A stretch of DNA of 64,000 nt from Candidatus Jettenia sp. AMX2 (GCA_030583665.1 CP129469.1:2409043-2473042), one strand, 5' to 3'; positions 44,413 through 54,211 are shown, numbered from the stretch's first letter. Made by a program: numbers and translations. The notes: generated by a model not told the origin, from the letters alone.

Positions 44413-46899
44413 ATGATTAAAGGAGTAAATTTCTTTAGCGGCATTGGCAGAAAACTGCTCTGCTGGTTCCTAGTATTATCTATTTTACCCCTGGTAGCGG
44501 TTGCTATCCTTACCTATCGTTATGCACGAGAAACCATTACGAGCGAACTTCTTAAAGAGGAGGCATTCATTGCCGATGGGATCAAAAATCATATCCTGAC
44601 CATACTGAATGCAGGTGAATACTCATCACAATTTTTTGCATCTGATGAGTTTATCCGAAAACACGTGAACCTATTGAACCGCAACCCTGGCAATCAGCAC
44701 ATTATTAGAAGATTTAATGATTATATGGTATACAAAACAGACCTTAATAAGGACTTTCTTGAAACCTTCGTTTTAAATACGGAAGGTATTGTTGTCGCTT
44801 CAAGCAATAAAAACAAAATCGGTAAAATTGAATCAGATGCCGACTATTTTATCTATGGTAAACAAGGACCTTACGTATCTGATATTTACCGGGATAATAA
44901 TACAAAAGAATATTCTCTAGCTTTTGCTGCACCAATACAGGAAAAACAGAGAAAAACATTTCTTGGTGTCCTCGTAATAAGATTCGATGCAAATAAATTG
45001 AATGAAATTACTACAGGGAAGAGGCCCGACATAAGAAAGGATACAGGTACGTTTCTCAGAAGAGGCACAACAAGTGAGGCATATATTGTAAACAGAAACC
45101 GTTTCATGATCACCAATTCGAGATTTAAGGAAAATGCAGTCTTGTCAGTGACAGTCAATACGGACCCTATAACTGCTGCGTTCCATTCAGGAGAAGAAGT
45201 TGTCGGCGTATATGAAAATTATATGGGAAGGCGTGTGATTGGCGCCACGCGATATCTGGGAAAGATGCAATGGGTATTGCTTGTAGAAACGGATGAATCG
45301 GAAGCCTATTTCCCTGTAACAAAATTCAAATACCGGGCAAGCACCGCTGTAGGCATATGTATCATCGGTGTAATATTTATCTCATTTTTTGTATCGCGGG
45401 GAATCATTAATCCTGTCATTCTTCTCGCCAAAGGTATGAAAAAGATCGCAGAAGGTGATTTAAGTTTTCGGGTAAAGACACGCACAAATGATGAATTGGG
45501 GGAACTTACTGATTCTTTTAATCAAATGGCCGATGATATTAAAGATGCTCGGGAGAAATTCCTGAAATTAAAGGCGGCTCTTGAAGAAAGGAAGGAATAT
45601 TTAGAAAATATTTTAAAACATGCAAATGAATTGATATTCACCCTGGATGTTCAGGGAAACTTTACCTTTATTAATTCCAAAATCAAAGAACTCGGCTATG
45701 AAGAAAAAGAGTTGATAAACAGGCCTCTTACCTCAATTCTTTTTGATAAAAGGCAGGAGAATGTAGACCAAATCACCCTTGACGGCTCCAGGAAAATACT
45801 CAAGGTTGATGTATTGGATAAACAAAAAAATATTCGGAATATGCTTTTCAGCATCTCTGCTATTAAAAATAATGAAGGGCAGATAATAAGTATCCTTGGT
45901 GTTGCAAATGATGTGACAGAACTCAGACAACTGGAACAAAAACTTGTGCAGGCTGACAGACTTGCCTCAATCGGACAACTGGTTGCCGGAATTGCCCACG
46001 AGATTAACAATCCGATCGGAGTGATTTACCTTTATAGTACAGAAAGTTTAAAACTGTTTGAAAGGGTTGGTAACTCTCTCAAGCGTATAAGCTCCCTGCC
46101 TATTTCCAGAGATAGAGAACGATTGAATCGCCTTATTGCTTATCTCGATACAGATGCAAGCATCGAATTGAAAAAAGATACGTTAAAAAAAGAAATTCTC
46201 AGCATTGTTGAAGACTGGAGTAAAAACTGCAGGGATATGGAAGAAATTTATCATGCAATTAATAAGACAAGAGCTTATTTACATGAATATCTGGAAGGTT
46301 CCGTAAAAGAATCCATGCGATGCAAGGACCTGATCGGCAGCTTATTGAATTTCTCAAGGCAGAGAGAACCCCAGATGGGATTATTTAACGTAAATAGTTT
46401 GATAGATAATGTGCTCAGCATTGTGGAAAAGCAGTACCGGAAAGAGAAAATAGATGTAATACGCGACCTTGATCCTGACATCCCCGATGTAATGATGGAT
46501 GCCAGGCAAATGGAACAGGTTATCATTAACATCGCAAATAATGCATTTTTCTCGATGAAAGATTCCCGTGGAAAGGTAAAACACATTGGAGTGTACCGAA
46601 AGGGGGTGTTAACGGTTGGATCACGTTTTCATCCGGAAAATGAATTGATTGAAATATTTGTAAAGGATACAGGAATCGGTATCAACAAAAACGATTTAAG
46701 AAAAATATTCGACCCATTTTTCACAACCAGGCGGGATGGCATGGGAACGGGACTCGGATTAAGTATAAGTTACGGGATTGTAAAAATGCACGACGGAAAT
46801 ATTGAAGTACAAAGTGAAATCGGTAAAGGCACAATATTCAGAATATTTCTCCCTCTGAAAGCAAAACGGGAACAGGAGGTTTGTATAAGTAAAACATGA
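44413..46899 (+). CDS. Membrane sensor histidine kinase with PAS domain, HK2
   Basis: 828 aa: TM1 ~17-36, extracytoplasmic double-cache-like region ~37-300, TM2 ~311-329, HAMP, PAS (LKHANELIFTLDVQGNFTFI), phosphoacceptor with ASIGQLVAGIAHEINNPIG (His529), an extra ~100-residue stretch, then ATPase with DTGIGINKNDL, FDPFFTT and GMGTGLGLSIS. Larger than HK1 and carries an internal PAS, so probably a different signal. Ribosome site GAAGGA before the ATG. It is followed by RR2 after 25 bp. Confidence 0.93.
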   Translation: MIKGVNFFSGIGRKLLCWFLVLSILPLVAVAILTYRYARETITSELLKEEAFIADGIKNHILTILNAGEYSSQFFASDEFIRKHVNLLNRNPGNQHIIRRFNDYMVYKTDLNKDFLETFVLNTEGIVVASSNKNKIGKIESDADYFIYGKQGPYVSDIYRDNNTKEYSLAFAAPIQEKQRKTFLGVLVIRFDANKLNEITTGKRPDIRKDTGTFLRRGTTSEAYIVNRNRFMITNSRFKENAVLSVTVNTDPITAAFHSGEEVVGVYENYMGRRVIGATRYLGKMQWVLLVETDESEAYFPVTKFKYRASTAVGICIIGVIFISFFVSRGIINPVILLAKGMKKIAEGDLSFRVKTRTNDELGELTDSFNQMADDIKDAREKFLKLKAALEERKEYLENILKHANELIFTLDVQGNFTFINSKIKELGYEEKELINRPLTSILFDKRQENVDQITLDGSRKILKVDVLDKQKNIRNMLFSISAIKNNEGQIISILGVANDVTELRQLEQKLVQADRLASIGQLVAGIAHEINNPIGVIYLYSTESLKLFERVGNSLKRISSLPISRDRERLNRLIAYLDTDASIELKKDTLKKEILSIVEDWSKNCRDMEEIYHAINKTRAYLHEYLEGSVKESMRCKDLIGSLLNFSRQREPQMGLFNVNSLIDNVLSIVEKQYRKEKIDVIRDLDPDIPDVMMDARQMEQVIINIANNAFFSMKDSRGKVKHIGVYRKGVLTVGSRFHPENELIEIFVKDTGIGINKNDLRKIFDPFFTTRRDGMGTGLGLSISYGIVKMHDGNIEVQSEIGKGTIFRIFLPLKAKREQEVCISKT

Positions 46900-46924
46900 A
46901 CCTTTTTAGAGTTCTTCAATAAAA

Positions 46925-48316
46925 ATGAACGGTGTAAGAATATTGGTTGTCGATGATGAAATCGGATACAGGAGGGTATTATCCAACGCATTATCAGAAC
47001 GCGGTTTTATTGTTAAAACGGCTGAGTCTGGCGAAGAGGCACTGGAAGAACTTAAACAACAGGAGTTTCCTGTTGTTTTAATAGACATGAAACTCCCCGG
47101 AGGAATTGACGGACTGGAATTACTTCAGAGGATTAAAGGAATGTATAACTCTTCCGTATTAATCATGACTGCCTATGGAGGTATAGAAACCGCTGTGGAG
47201 GCCATGCGACGAGGGGCATATAATTATATCACAAAGCCCTTTAACCTCGATGAGATTATTCTGAACATTGAACGTCTGATTCTTCAACACAAGATTATCG
47301 AAGAGAATAAATACCTTCATTCAGAACTGGAAAAGGTTTATGGACTAAAAAGAATTATCGGAAATTCAAAGGAAATACAAAAGGTAATGGATATGATATC
47401 GAGAGTAGCTTTTAGCTCTGCTACGGTATTAATTACCGGCGAAAGCGGTACGGGAAAAGAACTGGCTGCCAGGGCAATTCATTTTACCGGAAACAGGAAA
47501 GACAAAAAATTTGTGGTAATCAATTGTGCTACCCTATCAGAAAACCTCCTTGAGAGCGAATTGTTTGGCCATGTGAAAGGTGCCTTTACCGGAGCGATTA
47601 AAGATAAAAAAGGCCTTTTTGAAGAAGCAGATGAAGGAACCCTGTTTATGGATGAGATTGGTGACATTCCAAAATCGGTTCAGGCTAAAATACTGCGTGT
47701 CTTGCAGGAAGGAGAGTTTATCCCCCTTGGAGATACCATCACAAAAAAAATAGATGTGCGTATTATTGCAGCAACGAATCAGGATTTGTTAAAAAGAGTT
47801 CAGGAAAAAGAATTCCGTGAAGATCTGTATTATCGCTTAAATGTAATCAACATCAAAATGCCACCATTGAGGGAAAGAAAAGAGGATATTCCGCTTCTGG
47901 TAAAACATTTTATTGAAAAGTACAACAAGAAGGAAAACAAACATATTAAAGGAATTTCTCCTGAAGTAGAGAAGGAATTTTATCAGTATAACTGGCCTGG
48001 CAATGTTCGCGAACTTGAAAATGCAATAGAAAGGGCAGTTACCCTGACGAATGAACAAATTATAACGATAAATGTAATCTTACCATTAGTAAAAGAAGAA
48101 GGAACCATTGAAAATACAGAAGACGACCTGTTTGCACAACAATACAAAGATGCGCGGAGAAGGACTATTGATTTATTTAATATAAAATATATAACAAATA
48201 TGCTTAACAAAACCAGCGGAAATGTAACCTATGCAGCAAAGGAAAGTGGAATAGAACGCCAATACCTCCAGCGCATGTTAAAGAGGTATAATATTAAAGC
48301 AAAAGAAATCTTTTAG
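46925..48316 (+). CDS. Sigma-54-dependent response regulator (NtrC family), RR2
   Basis: 463 aa. Receiver with phospho-accepting Asp54 (VVLIDMKLPGGIDG); AAA+ domain with GESGTGKE (Walker A), canonical GAFTGA loop (KGAFTGAIKDKKG) and LFMDEIGDIPKS (Walker B); Fis-type HTH YAAKESGIERQYLQRMLKRYN. Partner of HK2. All functional motifs are canonical, unlike RR1. It ends with a 227-bp gene-free stretch before the Por operon. Confidence 0.94.
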   Translation: MNGVRILVVDDEIGYRRVLSNALSERGFIVKTAESGEEALEELKQQEFPVVLIDMKLPGGIDGLELLQRIKGMYNSSVLIMTAYGGIETAVEAMRRGAYNYITKPFNLDEIILNIERLILQHKIIEENKYLHSELEKVYGLKRIIGNSKEIQKVMDMISRVAFSSATVLITGESGTGKELAARAIHFTGNRKDKKFVVINCATLSENLLESELFGHVKGAFTGAIKDKKGLFEEADEGTLFMDEIGDIPKSVQAKILRVLQEGEFIPLGDTITKKIDVRIIAATNQDLLKRVQEKEFREDLYYRLNVINIKMPPLRERKEDIPLLVKHFIEKYNKKENKHIKGISPEVEKEFYQYNWPGNVRELENAIERAVTLTNEQIITINVILPLVKEEGTIENTEDDLFAQQYKDARRRTIDLFNIKYITNMLNKTSGNVTYAAKESGIERQYLQRMLKRYNIKAKEIF

Positions 48317-48543
48317 TTGGGCTGCTTTTGTCAGCAACTATTCTATATAGCAACTTAAGTAATGCCGCATAATTTCCGTAATGTATAGTTCGGTTTTTCA
48401 TAATGTCAAAGATTTCAGGCATTATTTATGTCGTTATGTATAACTCCCCTCTAACGAAGATAAAACCAAGTTTGAAATTTCGTAATTGCGAAACCGGTAC
48501 AATCTGTAAACAAGTTTGTAAAACCTTGCTTCTTTGCATTTCA

Positions 48544-48753
48544 TCAAAAAGCAACTGCTTCTGATTGTTTTAGAGAAATGGCAAGCTTGGGACATTCAAC
48601 CTTGCAGAGGGCACACCCCTTGCATCTCTCTTCTGTAACAAAGGCCTTTTTTCTTTCTACGATAAACCTTATCGCATTCGGTTCAGGACATGCCTGAATA
48701 CACATCTTGCAACCTACGCATTTTTCTTCATCTACTACAGCTACTACATACAT
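48544..48753 (-). CDS. porD: 2[4Fe-4S] ferredoxin-like delta subunit of the Por-type oxidoreductase
   Basis: 69 aa with two CxxCxxCxxxC-type clusters: CVGCKMCIQACPEPNA and CKGCALCKVECPKLA. It is the last gene of the five-gene minus-strand operon 48544-52179, 4 bp after the gamma subunit. Electron acceptor or delta subunit of the oxidoreductase. Confidence 0.92.
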   Translation of the reverse strand: MYVVAVVDEEKCVGCKMCIQACPEPNAIRFIVERKKAFVTEERCKGCALCKVECPKLAISLKQSEAVAF

Positions 48754-48757
48754 TATT

Positions 48758-49447
48758 CTATACCTCGATTCTTTGTTTTTTGTTTGTTTTTACCAATGTC
48801 TCCCCCCTGTTGTAAGCCTCGGAGAGGACATCCATATTAGCGGCAATCAATTTCTCTACCTTATCGTACTGTTTTTTGATATGATCGTCCAGCGCTGCAG
48901 TTGAGCCTGATGCAACAAATTTCACCTTGCCACCGAACCTTTCCTTCAGGGACCCCTGCATTGCATCCATGCTGACAATATTTGTTATACCGAGGAGCGC
49001 CCCTAACATCGCTATATTTGTTGAGAGCTCCGTCCCGCCAACCTGCTTTGCAATCTCCGTAGCAGGGATAAAATATACACTAACATTCAGTTCGTTAAGC
49101 CTTCTTTCCTCATCATCTGTAAACCGAATTGCTTTCGGAGAATTGACAATAATAATTCCGTCCCTTTTTATGCCTGAAAAAAAGGGCATCGTGTAAGACT
49201 TACCCTGAAGGATAACGTCAGGGTGGAATATAAGTATCACATCGGGATATAATATCTCCCCCGTATCAAAAATCTGTTCATCAGATACTCTTACATAGCT
49301 CTCTGCCGGGGCAAGCCTTTTCTCTGCTCCAAAAAAAGGATTAACAAGGGCATTCTTTCCGTCCATAACAGCTGCTCCGCCGAGTATATGAGCGGCGGTT
49401 ACCGCCCCCTGCCCCCCAAGACCGGATATTCTCACGTAAATCTGCAT
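48758..49447 (-). CDS. porG: 2-oxoacid:ferredoxin oxidoreductase subunit gamma
   Basis: 229 aa. Opening ISGLGGQGAVTAAHILGGAA is the conserved gamma-subunit start (GxGGQG), followed by NPFFGAEKRLAPAESYVRVSD, PDVILIFHPDVILQ and IIIVNSPKAIR. Binds CoA and contacts alpha/beta. Single gene in the order E-A-B-G-D. Confidence 0.92.
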   Translation of the reverse strand: MQIYVRISGLGGQGAVTAAHILGGAAVMDGKNALVNPFFGAEKRLAPAESYVRVSDEQIFDTGEILYPDVILIFHPDVILQGKSYTMPFFSGIKRDGIIIVNSPKAIRFTDDEERRLNELNVSVYFIPATEIAKQVGGTELSTNIAMLGALLGITNIVSMDAMQGSLKERFGGKVKFVASGSTAALDDHIKKQYDKVEKLIAANMDVLSEAYNRGETLVKTNKKQRIEV

Positions 49448-49506
49448 TCCTTAATCTCCTGGTAAATGCTCTTATCAGTTCCATAACCTTGCGTATTCAG
49501 ACATTA

Positions 49507-50427
49507 TTAACTTCCCTCAAGGGGTATCTCTTTATCGTCAGATATTAAAACTGTTTCTGGCTCTATCGCTTGCTTTTTTATCCCGTCTTTACTGATCGCA
49601 AGGTATTCTTTCGCCTCGTCAGTTATGTGTTCCCTAAAGGTATAGTCACCTTTAAACCTCTCTGTAGCAATCTTCTTTGAATCGGATGGTTTTATCTTGA
49701 GATTGGTCGGACACGGAGTAAATATCTGAATGTAAGTCGGCCCAACCTCCCTCGCGATCAAAACAGCCTTTTTAAAACACTCACTTATGTTCTTCGGTTT
49801 CGCCGTGGAAACAACTGCAGCATAGGCACAACCGGAGGAAACAGCTAAATCATAAACATTGATCTTCTGGAATTTCTTTCCTGTCGGAGCCATATGCAGG
49901 ACCGCCCCGCACTGGGTCATCCCGCTCTCCTGTCCGCCTGTATTGGCATATAATTCGTTATCGAACATCACGGTAGTGATGTTCTCTCCCCTGAACCATG
50001 AATGAAGCGTCATATCAAGGCCTATATCTGCTGTAGCTCCATCTCCTGCCATGACAATAACATCTTTTATCTTATCAGGGAATCTCAGTTCCAATGCCCT
50101 CTTCAGCCCTGATGCCACGGCATTCTGGTTACCGAACAGGGAATGTATATTATGGAGGGCAAGCTGGGTAAATGCAAGACTGCTGCACCCTGTAGATCCC
50201 ACCATTATGGAGTCTTCTGGCCTTGGGAGAGAGGACACCAAAATACGAAAGGCCAGCGCCAGATGGCAGCCGGCGCACATGGGATGTTCCTCCAAAAGTT
50301 CCTTAAATGTCCCGAGGTCCCCCAACCTCTTTTCGCTGCCAAAAGAACCGTTCTTTACGAGATCTCTATATTCCTGAGGCATAACATCTTCAAAATAGGG
50401 GTTGATCCTTGTTATATCCAGCGACAT
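49507..50427 (-). CDS. porB: 2-oxoacid:ferredoxin oxidoreductase subunit beta (TPP-binding)
   Basis: 306 aa. Cluster/TPP cysteines in HPMCAGCHLALAFR, a GSTGCSSLAF cysteine, TPP motif AGDGATADIGLD and DNELYANTGGQESG. The NTGGQ motif resembles pyruvate-type Por beta subunits, so pyruvate is the likeliest substrate. It follows the alpha gene by 21 bp. Confidence 0.92.
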   Translation of the reverse strand: MSLDITRINPYFEDVMPQEYRDLVKNGSFGSEKRLGDLGTFKELLEEHPMCAGCHLALAFRILVSSLPRPEDSIMVGSTGCSSLAFTQLALHNIHSLFGNQNAVASGLKRALELRFPDKIKDVIVMAGDGATADIGLDMTLHSWFRGENITTVMFDNELYANTGGQESGMTQCGAVLHMAPTGKKFQKINVYDLAVSSGCAYAAVVSTAKPKNISECFKKAVLIAREVGPTYIQIFTPCPTNLKIKPSDSKKIATERFKGDYTFREHITDEAKEYLAISKDGIKKQAIEPETVLISDDKEIPLEGS

Positions 50428-50448
50428 TTGTTTATCTCCTTATTGATT

Positions 50449-51606
50449 TTACACGCCAACAAGAGCGCCTTCTTTGACAACCTGCACAATAACCTCCGGA
50501 GGCATAGTCATACCTCCGTAAACCCTCGGGCCGGGAACTATGCGGTTATTATTGGGTATCACTGACGCAACTTCCCTGCACAACCACCCAACTCTGTTAA
50601 ATTCAGGGATTATTATTTTTTCTGCACCGGAAAGAGCTGCTTTTACTTCGTTGCCAGGAAATGGCCGTATTACCTTTATCTTTATAAGTCCCGCATCAAC
50701 ACCTTCGGCCTTAAGCATTTTAATCGCTTCTCTGGACTGTGACACCGCAGTCCCTGATGCTACAATCTGTATGGGGGCATCAGGGTTCTCATGCTCAATA
50801 AAACCGCCAAGGTATTTCTTTATGTATCTCTTTGCCCTCTGGGCAGACGCCATTACCTCCTGCTGCCAGCTGGCATGGGCAGCATAGCTTATGTAATTAC
50901 TCTTCATCACAAAGGGATCGCGCATCAGTCTGAACGGCGGCGTCTCCATATCTATATGTGCAACGGGGGACATCCCCGGATTGTACGGTTTGAGCTTCAC
51001 ATCCTCAGTAACGATATTCACCTTCTGCCTTGTATGCGTCACAAAGAAACCGTCAACAAATACCCCCATAGGTATATGGACAGACGTCTGTTCTGCTATA
51101 TCAAAGCTCATAAGGAGCATATCATATAAATCCTGCGCCGCCTCGGCGTGCATCATCATCATACCCGTATCAAGAAGAAAACTCATCTCTATGGTATCGG
51201 GCTGGATACTCAAAGGGGCATTGATAACCCTGGTCATAAAGCTCATAACAATTGGCAGCCTTGCGCCTGACCACATGGGAAAGTTTTCAAATGCCCTGAG
51301 TGTTCCCGGCCCGCAGGTAGCAGTAAACGTCCGTACCCCAGCCATCGCAGCACCTGCAATCTCAGACATAACGGCAAACTCATTTTCACCCCGAAAGTAT
51401 TCCCTTACATATCCTTCAGCATAAAGATCACCCACCAGATGCATACTTTCGCTCTGCGGTGTTATAGGATAGGCTATAGCAATATCTATGTTTGCACGTC
51501 TGGCGGCCTCTTTTACCGCCTCACTGCCTGTTATAAATTGTTCTTCCCGCTTTGCTTTAAAGAGCATATATTCTGTAGATACTTCTCTCAATTCATTCGC
51601 CGGCAT
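50449..51606 (-). CDS. porA: 2-oxoacid:ferredoxin oxidoreductase subunit alpha
   Basis: 385 aa. AIAYPITPQSESMHLVGDLY, AGVRTFTATCGPGTLRAFEN, PIVMSFMTRVINAPLSIQPD (two pieces) and the late LIKIKVIRPFPGNEVKAALS and IIPEFNRVGWLCREVASVI match Por alpha subunits. It is directly abutted by the epsilon-like gene upstream (stop at 51607, start at 51606). Confidence 0.93.
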   Translation of the reverse strand: MPANELREVSTEYMLFKAKREEQFITGSEAVKEAARRANIDIAIAYPITPQSESMHLVGDLYAEGYVREYFRGENEFAVMSEIAGAAMAGVRTFTATCGPGTLRAFENFPMWSGARLPIVMSFMTRVINAPLSIQPDTIEMSFLLDTGMMMMHAEAAQDLYDMLLMSFDIAEQTSVHIPMGVFVDGFFVTHTRQKVNIVTEDVKLKPYNPGMSPVAHIDMETPPFRLMRDPFVMKSNYISYAAHASWQQEVMASAQRAKRYIKKYLGGFIEHENPDAPIQIVASGTAVSQSREAIKMLKAEGVDAGLIKIKVIRPFPGNEVKAALSGAEKIIIPEFNRVGWLCREVASVIPNNNRIVPGPRVYGGMTMPPEVIVQVVKEGALVGV

Positions 51607-52179
51607 TTATACATCTCCCCTTTTCATTTCTCTTATGACATTCAATAATGTTTTTAATGTATTGTTATCGGCATCTCTCAGTGAGGCATTTGCTTCCTCA
51701 TGGCCCTCCTCCGCGCATAATGCCACCGTGTAACAATCGGTCCCTCCCCGTATTATTTTTAGGGCAAGATTTGCCTGATGACAATGAACGCCAATGAAGA
51801 TACCCACATCTATTTTATTATGCCATATGGTAAGATTGGGATGATTGGGATTGATTTCCACCGCCGGATTGATCATGGGATATTTAGGCCTGTAATCTGG
51901 CATTGGGATAATATTTGCTTCAGTCTCTTTAGCTATCTCCCTGATAAGCCTTCCTCTCTCAAGAGCGTAATCCGTCGTCCTCCATATAACAAGGGGGCCT
52001 GGGAAAAAGGTGGGATTTTTTGCCTCCAGAAGGATTTTTGCAATGTGCTTTATACAAACGTCCCTAAGAACACACTCACCCTCAATGATAGCTTCATCTT
52101 TCTCAGGGAGACAAACGCCATGCATGGAAGCAGCCGGTGGCAGATAACCCTCCGGACCTTTTAAAACCTTGTAATTCAC
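51607..52179 (-). CDS. CO dehydrogenase epsilon/CdhB-like fifth subunit of the Por operon
   Basis: 190 aa. Sequence LLEAKNPTFFPGPLVIWRTTD, LIREIAKETEANIIPMPDYRP, INPNHPNLTIWHNKIDVGIF and VHCHQANLALKIIRGGTDCY resemble the CO_dh (CdhB/epsilon) family, a Rossmann-like subunit of CO dehydrogenase/acetyl-CoA synthase complexes. Here it heads a Por operon instead. I recall similar 'CO dehydrogenase beta subunit family' genes next to multi-subunit Por/For operons in other autotrophs. Likely structural or regulatory fifth subunit; no catalytic role can be seen. Confidence 0.65.
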   Translation of the reverse strand: MNYKVLKGPEGYLPPAASMHGVCLPEKDEAIIEGECVLRDVCIKHIAKILLEAKNPTFFPGPLVIWRTTDYALERGRLIREIAKETEANIIPMPDYRPKYPMINPAVEINPNHPNLTIWHNKIDVGIFIGVHCHQANLALKIIRGGTDCYTVALCAEEGHEEANASLRDADNNTLKTLLNVIREMKRGDV

Positions 52180-52539
52180 CCTTTCCTCCTCTTCAATCTA
52201 AGTTGCTCTGCAAACAGATAAATGAAATGGAAAATAATCATATAGCTCTTACCTCACTAAATGTTTTTAAAAGAGAAATTATAGGACAACAGCCGGCCTG
52301 CTGTCAACCATAAAGACGCAAAAATGTGGTTAAGCTAAAAGTTGATGGCGTTATTGTTTGACATGGTCTCCTGAATGTGATATTTTTGACCTGCAACATA
52401 CCTGTTTGGCAGATGAATCAGACTGTCTTTGGCAGCGACTCTTGCAATAACGATAACAATGGAGATATTTTACTGAAACACTCCCCTGGAAGGAAAACAA
52501 TGATTGAAATTCATAGATATAGATAATGTGGAGAAAAAA
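52180..52539. other. Divergent region between the Por operon and purE
   Basis: 360 bp. It holds the TTGACA-type promoter of purEK (52358-52386) and a GC palindrome around 52289-52308. No riboswitch motif for purines was found in the ~150-nt purE leader. Confidence 0.5.
52358..52386 (+). promoter_or_regulatory. Putative sigma-70 promoter of purEK
   Basis: TTGACA (52358-52363), 17-bp spacer, TATTTT (52381-52386; 4 of 6 matches) about 150 bp before purE. Confidence 0.55.
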
Positions 52540-53034
52540 ATGACCAGACCGCTTGTAGGTATAATCATGGGTAGCATAAGCGACCTCTCTGTTATGCAGA
52601 AAGCAGCTGATATATTGAAAGAACTAGAAATCCCGTATGAGATATCCATAAAATCTGCGCACCGGACGCCCGATGAAATGTTCCGCTACGCAGAGGGGGC
52701 AAAGGACAGAGGAATAGAGGTGATAATAGCAGGGGCAGGAGGAGCTGCACATCTGCCAGGTATGACTGCATCAAAAACACCCCTGCCTGTCATTGGTGTG
52801 CCTGTGCAGGCGACATCCCTCAACGGTCTTGATTCGCTTTTATCTATCGTCCAGATGCCCGCCGGTATCCCCGTTGCCGTTGTTGCAATCGGCAATGCGG
52901 AAAATGCCGGTCTTCTTGCAGCCCGGATACTCGGTATAAAATATCCGGAAATACAGAAAAAAGTTGCATCACACATGGAGATGTTAAAAGAGAAGGTTTT
53001 GAATATGAAAATACCGGAAAAAGAAGGGCCATAA
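52540..53034 (+). CDS. purE: N5-carboxyaminoimidazole ribonucleotide mutase
   Basis: Purine synthesis: moves the carboxyl of N5-CAIR to carbon 4 to make CAIR. Class I Pur[53 protein letters not shown] and PVIGVPVQ, with [12 protein letters not shown]. The start at 52540 (ATG) is chosen over an upstream TTG at 52504 because GGAG precedes it and the domain starts right after. It is followed by purK with 1 bp between. Confidence 0.95.
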   Translation: MTRPLVGIIMGSISDLSVMQKAADILKELEIPYEISIKSAHRTPDEMFRYAEGAKDRGIEVIIAGAGGAAHLPGMTASKTPLPVIGVPVQATSLNGLDSLLSIVQMPAGIPVAVVAIGNAENAGLLAARILGIKYPEIQKKVASHMEMLKEKVLNMKIPEKEGP

Positions 53035-53035
53035 A

Positions 53036-54154
53036 ATGCCGGTTCTGTATCCAGATTCCGGAATAGGTATAATCGGAGGCGGCCAGCTAGGAAGGATGAT
53101 TGTCCTTGAGTGCAGGCGGCTCGGGTATTCCACATCGGTTTTGGATCCCGACCCCGAATGCCCTGCCGCCCAGGTTGCAGAAAGGGCATTTCATCCCGAT
53201 AATGCCCATAGATTTGCAGATAACTGCAATATTGCAACCTATGAATTTGAGCATGTAGGTATTGACACTGTCAGGTACGTTGAAAGCAAGGTCAAGGTAT
53301 CTCCAGCAACCTCTGTTTTAAGCATAAAGCAGAGCAGGGTAACAGAAAAGACCTATCTGGCAGCCAGAGGATTTCCTGTCCCCCGTTTTTGGATTCTTAA
53401 TGACGGATCAGACATTAAGACACTGATAGAAAAGACTGCCATTGTCGCAAAGCTTTCAAGGGGAGGATACGACGGAAAAGGGCTATACGTCATAAAAGAC
53501 CTTAAAGATTTTGAAAGATGCAGGGATGCATTAAACACAGAGATGGTAGCAGAGGAGTTCGTGCCGTTTAAAAAAGAAATTTCTGTAATCTGCGTAAGAA
53601 ATGAAAAGGGCGACACCGTAACTTTCCCCATAGCAGACAATATTCATGATAAGGGAATACTTCTGTATAGTTCTGCCCCAGCCATTATAAGTAAAAAAGC
53701 TGAAAAAAGGGCATGCGAAATAGCGTCAGAGCTTGCCAAAGCCTTAGAACTCACCGGCATTTTATGTGTTGAGATGTTTCTGCTTGAGAACGATGACCTG
53801 CTTATAAATGAATTCGCCCCAAGACCACATAATTCAGGTCATTATACTATCGACGCCTGTGATATCTCCCAGTTTGAAATGCTCGTCAGGGCTATATGCG
53901 GACTTCCCATGACCAAGCCCGTTCTTCTCTGTCATGCCGCAATGCTGAATATCCTCGGCAAAGGTGCAAAAAACCTTGATTTCCCGAAACTGCTTTCTTT
54001 ACCGGGCATCAAGGTTCATCTTTACGGCAAAAAAGAGGTCCGGGAAAGAAGGAAGATGGGCCACATAAATATCCTTGGAAAAACATCGGAAGAGGTCAAA
54101 GAGAAGCTCGGTTGTATTCAAAGTTTGGTCACACAGGGTTATGGAGACCTTTAA
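53036..54154 (+). CDS. purK: N5-carboxyaminoimidazole ribonucleotide synthase
   Basis: ATP-grasp enzyme making N5-CAIR from AIR and bicarbonate, supplying PurE. 372 aa: GIIGGGQLGRMIVLECRRLGY opening (in two pieces), the ATP-grasp lysine region FVPFKKEISVICVRN, LTGILCVEMFLLENDDLLINEFAPRPHNSGHYTIDAC (read in parts). The pair purE-purK is co-transcribed. Confidence 0.96.
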   Translation: MPVLYPDSGIGIIGGGQLGRMIVLECRRLGYSTSVLDPDPECPAAQVAERAFHPDNAHRFADNCNIATYEFEHVGIDTVRYVESKVKVSPATSVLSIKQSRVTEKTYLAARGFPVPRFWILNDGSDIKTLIEKTAIVAKLSRGGYDGKGLYVIKDLKDFERCRDALNTEMVAEEFVPFKKEISVICVRNEKGDTVTFPIADNIHDKGILLYSSAPAIISKKAEKRACEIASELAKALELTGILCVEMFLLENDDLLINEFAPRPHNSGHYTIDACDISQFEMLVRAICGLPMTKPVLLCHAAMLNILGKGAKNLDFPKLLSLPGIKVHLYGKKEVRERRKMGHINILGKTSEEVKEKLGCIQSLVTQGYGDL

Positions 54155-54211
54155 CCAGTTGCAATTGCAACCCTTTTAAACAAAGAAGGTATTTGTCAGG
54201 TATTCCCTTTT

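Noticed and set aside
44344-44416. 23-codon frame (MKFPFTFSILSILSQ...) overlapping the HK2 start by ATGA
   Set aside because: No ribosome site and no family; HK2 has its own GAAGGA site within this stretch. Probably chance.
52387-52539. Purine riboswitch before purEK
   Set aside because: No conserved three-way junction sequences in the ~150-nt leader.
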